The notes under the pieces: model-generated
What the model was told of the DNA's origin: nothing
Seen by the model: the letters and a program-made list of their open reading frames with translations, nothing else
Databases searched by the model: none
Part shown: in pieces, positions 61,331 through 64,000 of the stretch
Layout: every line of letters begins with the position of its first letter
How positions within the stretch are numbered: the first letter of the stretch is position 1
Program-made: the position numbers and the translations under genes
Assembly (NCBI GenBank): GCA_019049505.1
Contig: CM032456.1
Coordinates: 43,914,810 to 43,978,809 of the forward strand
Direction of reading: 5' to 3'
DNA length: 64,000 nucleotides
Origin: Pachyrhynchus sulphureomaculatus
Lineage: Eukaryota; Arthropoda; Insecta; Coleoptera; Curculionidae

Positions 61331-62040
61331 TCCTGTAAATCTCACAGAAAAGCCACTAAACGAACGTAATTGAGAAGTTCACTGCTTGAAAGGCAAACGT
61401 AAACTAAAACTCTCTGATTTCTCCCCGGGCCTCCCAGACAAGGAACAAAAAAGACGGGGTGTGATTTATGACACTCCAGGTAAAATTCTCTGATAAAAGG
61501 GTCCTTAGCAATAGCTTTTTTGTAACAAAAACAAACATATTAAAGAATAGAACTAAATATCATGTAGTTACCCACTACCTTGCAATTCGTAAAATTATTT
61601 ATAAAGTTAAAACAAATTACAATTTTATGTCTTATTATGTATTGTATAATAATCTATTTGTATAATTGTTTATAATACAAAGGAACCAAAAAATGGTTAA
61701 AAGTATTTAAGTTAGGTATCTTTGTTGCCATTTTTCACTTTTGTATCTAAACAGGTCGAAGGTCGAATTTAAGGATTCGAATCATGTCCAGTCTTGGATG
61801 ATAAATATCTTCAAATATAAAAGCTTTAAGAAAAAAGTGTTAGGAGTAAGACTTTAAGACAATATCATTTCCTATGAAATGAAATAAAAGTCAGGCTTCT
61901 ATAACGAATGGTTTTATGAGGGAAAAAACCACAATTTTTTTTTGCAAAAAAATAGGATCTTACAGCTTTAACATCGATTAACGTTACCTAATTGAGCTAA
62001 AACTGTGCAAATCTTATTTTTTAGATAGCAAATTTTAGGG
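61331..62040. other. Interior of the TIR element, no gene recognised
   Basis: AT-rich; no supported coding part. Confidence 0.4.
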
Positions 62041-62097
62041 AGTCCCGCCGGCATTACCATGAAAATATTTTTTTCCCCCCTATAGCTTGTGACCATC

Positions 62098-62655
<558 letters not shown>

Positions 62656-62872
62656 AGCTGCCTACATACTTAAGTGCAGAAATGTTAATTCAGGAATACG
62701 TCCGTTTTTTTATTAGACCATCTAAACTTAATTCACCAAAGAATTTACTTCACCATAGAAATGGAACAAAACAACCAGCTGTCTTTCCTAGACGTACATG
62801 TCCCCAAAACTCAAAACGTAATTGGAACATACATATGTAGAATACCAATAACTACAAGTAGTTCTGCTCAGT
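62656..62872 (+). pseudogene. PLE reverse transcriptase fragment
   Basis: The plus strand reads YFTIEMEQNNQLSFLDVHVP, KTQNVIGTYICRIPITTSSS and AQYI. F..E.E.n..L.FLD..V.K.......Y.K.T.T is the PLE RT region right after YVDD. Both ends are truncated; it points towards, and is opposite to, the next PLE. Confidence 0.65.
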
Positions 62873-62899
62873 ATATAAGATAATGAAAGGCAATTTATC

Positions 62900-63956
62900 A
62901 AAATTTCCACTTTTGATTACAGAACTGCATGACACGTTTCGTTACATGGTAACTTCTTCTGATGCTTTTTGCAACTAATAAACCTTTAGGTTTTATTCCA
63001 CCTTATTATCTACTTTTACAATGAGTCTGAAAATAGTTAATTAGGGTATTCTTGGAATTCATACTGAACTTTATAAGGTATACAAATTTAATATTGTGGC
63101 TTTCCCATCAATCATATTTATTGCTGTTTTTTCATTTAGAATGGAACCTGTGTTTTACAAACGGTTTATCTCTAGGCAAAAGATTTTTTTCCCTTGTTTT
63201 CTACATGTATTATTTCAAATTGGACATTCAATTAATAGTTCTGTTCTATTAAATGATTGCTGTATGAAGAATCTGTTTTGTTGTTAAGAAAACTTCGTTT
63301 GTGTTCTGAAATTCTAGTTTCAAATGTGTCTGCCCTATGTACGCCTTAGTACACGAATCGCAATTCAGTTTATACACCCCCGATTTTTCACCTTTGTTTT
63401 GTTTAACTTTCGCATTTTTCCTAGTAAGTTATTAGTTTTTAAAGTTATATTTATATTATTTTGGTTAAGTAGTGTTTATTTCTGAAAGTATGCCAAAATA
63501 GGTTAATAATTTATAATTGATACTGCTGTCTTTAGTTTTAGGGTAGACTTCAGAAATAGCTTTGTTTTTAATGAGTATTGAATTAGCTATATTTGGGAGG
63601 TAACCATTATTTATGACAATTTGTTTTATTAAATTCCGTTATTGAAATCATCTTCAGATAAAGGAACACTCACTAGCCTGTGTAACATACTGCGATATGC
63701 TGCAAATTTGTGTTTGTTTTGGGTGGTTTGAAGTGTTGTGTGTGTGTGATGGTTTGTGAAATATTGGAAATTTGTGTTTGTTGTTATCCCTTGATATAGT
63801 AAGCCTAGATCTTATTATATCAATTAAGTGAATAATTTTCCTCTATTTCCACTGTAAATGTTATATTTTTGTGGATGAAATTGATGTGTATAAAAAATGT
63901 ATTCAACTGTCTATTTGTACCATTGAAACAAACTAAAACGTCGTCTACATAACGGT
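62900..63956 (-). pseudogene. PLE: end of RT, linker and GIY-YIG, with hammerhead, family D
   Basis: The minus strand starts at 63956 with RYVDDVLVCFNGTNRQLNTF, the catalytic YVDD, and KNITFTVEIEEN. Decayed linker follows, then KSGVYKLNCDSCTKAYIGQT and HLKLEFQNTNEVFLTT (63260-63400), the GIY-YIG core with Cys pair, then frameshifted sequence and the hammerhead at 62922-62966. The copy is cut at 63956 by the end of another PLE. Confidence 0.78.
62922..62966 (-). ncRNA. Hammerhead-like motif, PLE family D (U4 to A)
   Basis: Minus strand: stem I GCAT, box CAGAAGA (plus 62955-62961), unpaired A, stem II GTTAC-CAT-GTAAC, GAAA (62937-62940), ACGUGU with GUC triplet, and AUGC pairing to GCAT. All stems are perfect. 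The single core change is U4 to A, which in known hammerheads reduces or abolishes cleavage. Confidence 0.65.
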
Positions 63957-64000
63957 ACTCAGTATATATCACCACTACAACAAACACTTTATTCTTGCAC
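63957..64000 (-). mobile_element. Start of another family A PLE terminal repeat, cut by window end
   Basis: ACTCAGTATATATCACCACT then ACAAACACTTTATTCTTGCA matches the family A terminal repeat at 1281-1330 and 34998-35040. The hammerhead core would begin just beyond the window edge. Confidence 0.8.

Overview
This is AT-rich, intron-bearing, transposon-saturated DNA from an animal, most likely an insect or another arthropod. The evidence is the mix of element families: several mariner subfamilies (one very close to Drosophila Mos1), Tc1, pogo, hAT, PIF/Harbinger with a MADF gene, Jockey/CR1, R1 and RTE-like LINEs, and many Penelope-like elements (PLEs). I found no host gene, tRNA, rRNA, operon or CRISPR array. 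The species cannot be fixed from the sequence alone.

Layout. 1-1.7 kb: end of a pogo element, a 240-bp foldback repeat and flanking DNA. All of this recurs at 41.2-44.4 kb, so the two regions are one duplicated locus. 1.7-6.4 kb: a LINE, an inverted PLE pair, a CTCCCATTA minisatellite and an array of 3'-tail repeats ending in a 100-N gap. 6.5-11.1 kb: a mariner remnant, then a tandem duplication of a dead Mos1-like mariner inside another repeat. 11.5-16 kb: a LINE remnant and two internally deleted Tc1 copies. 16.5-28.2 kb: nested insertions. A mariner is split by a 2.97-kb long-TIR element of unrecognised class, a Jockey-type LINE is split by a hAT element with an 8-bp target duplication, then come a Harbinger derivative and an irritans mariner. 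28.3-41 kb: Tc1, PLEs with hammerhead ribozymes, several mariners and an intron-containing DDE transposase. 41.2-52 kb: pogo, mariner, and a run of PLE fragments separated by long (TA)n arrays. 52-64 kb: an RTE-like LINE split by Tc1, two DNA elements of uncertain class, an inverted R1-like pair and more PLE pieces.

The most notable signal is the set of hammerhead-ribozyme (HHR) motifs at PLE 3' ends: at least eight copies in about five sequence families, on both strands. All have a very short stem III, often self-complementary, and one unpaired base between the CUGANGA box and stem II. One family appears to replace the core C3-G8 pair by U3-A8 in three copies. Two copies of another family keep stem I paired although its sequence has changed. 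Most non-family-A PLE 3' ends also abut (TA)n arrays.

Almost all coding sequences are broken by stops or frameshifts, so the region reads as a graveyard of old and middle-aged insertions. The longest uninterrupted reading frames are the 294-codon C-terminal mariner frame at 37567-38451 and the 340-codon PLE frame at 35178-36200. All readings were made by eye; family names rest on motif recognition and were not checked by database search.
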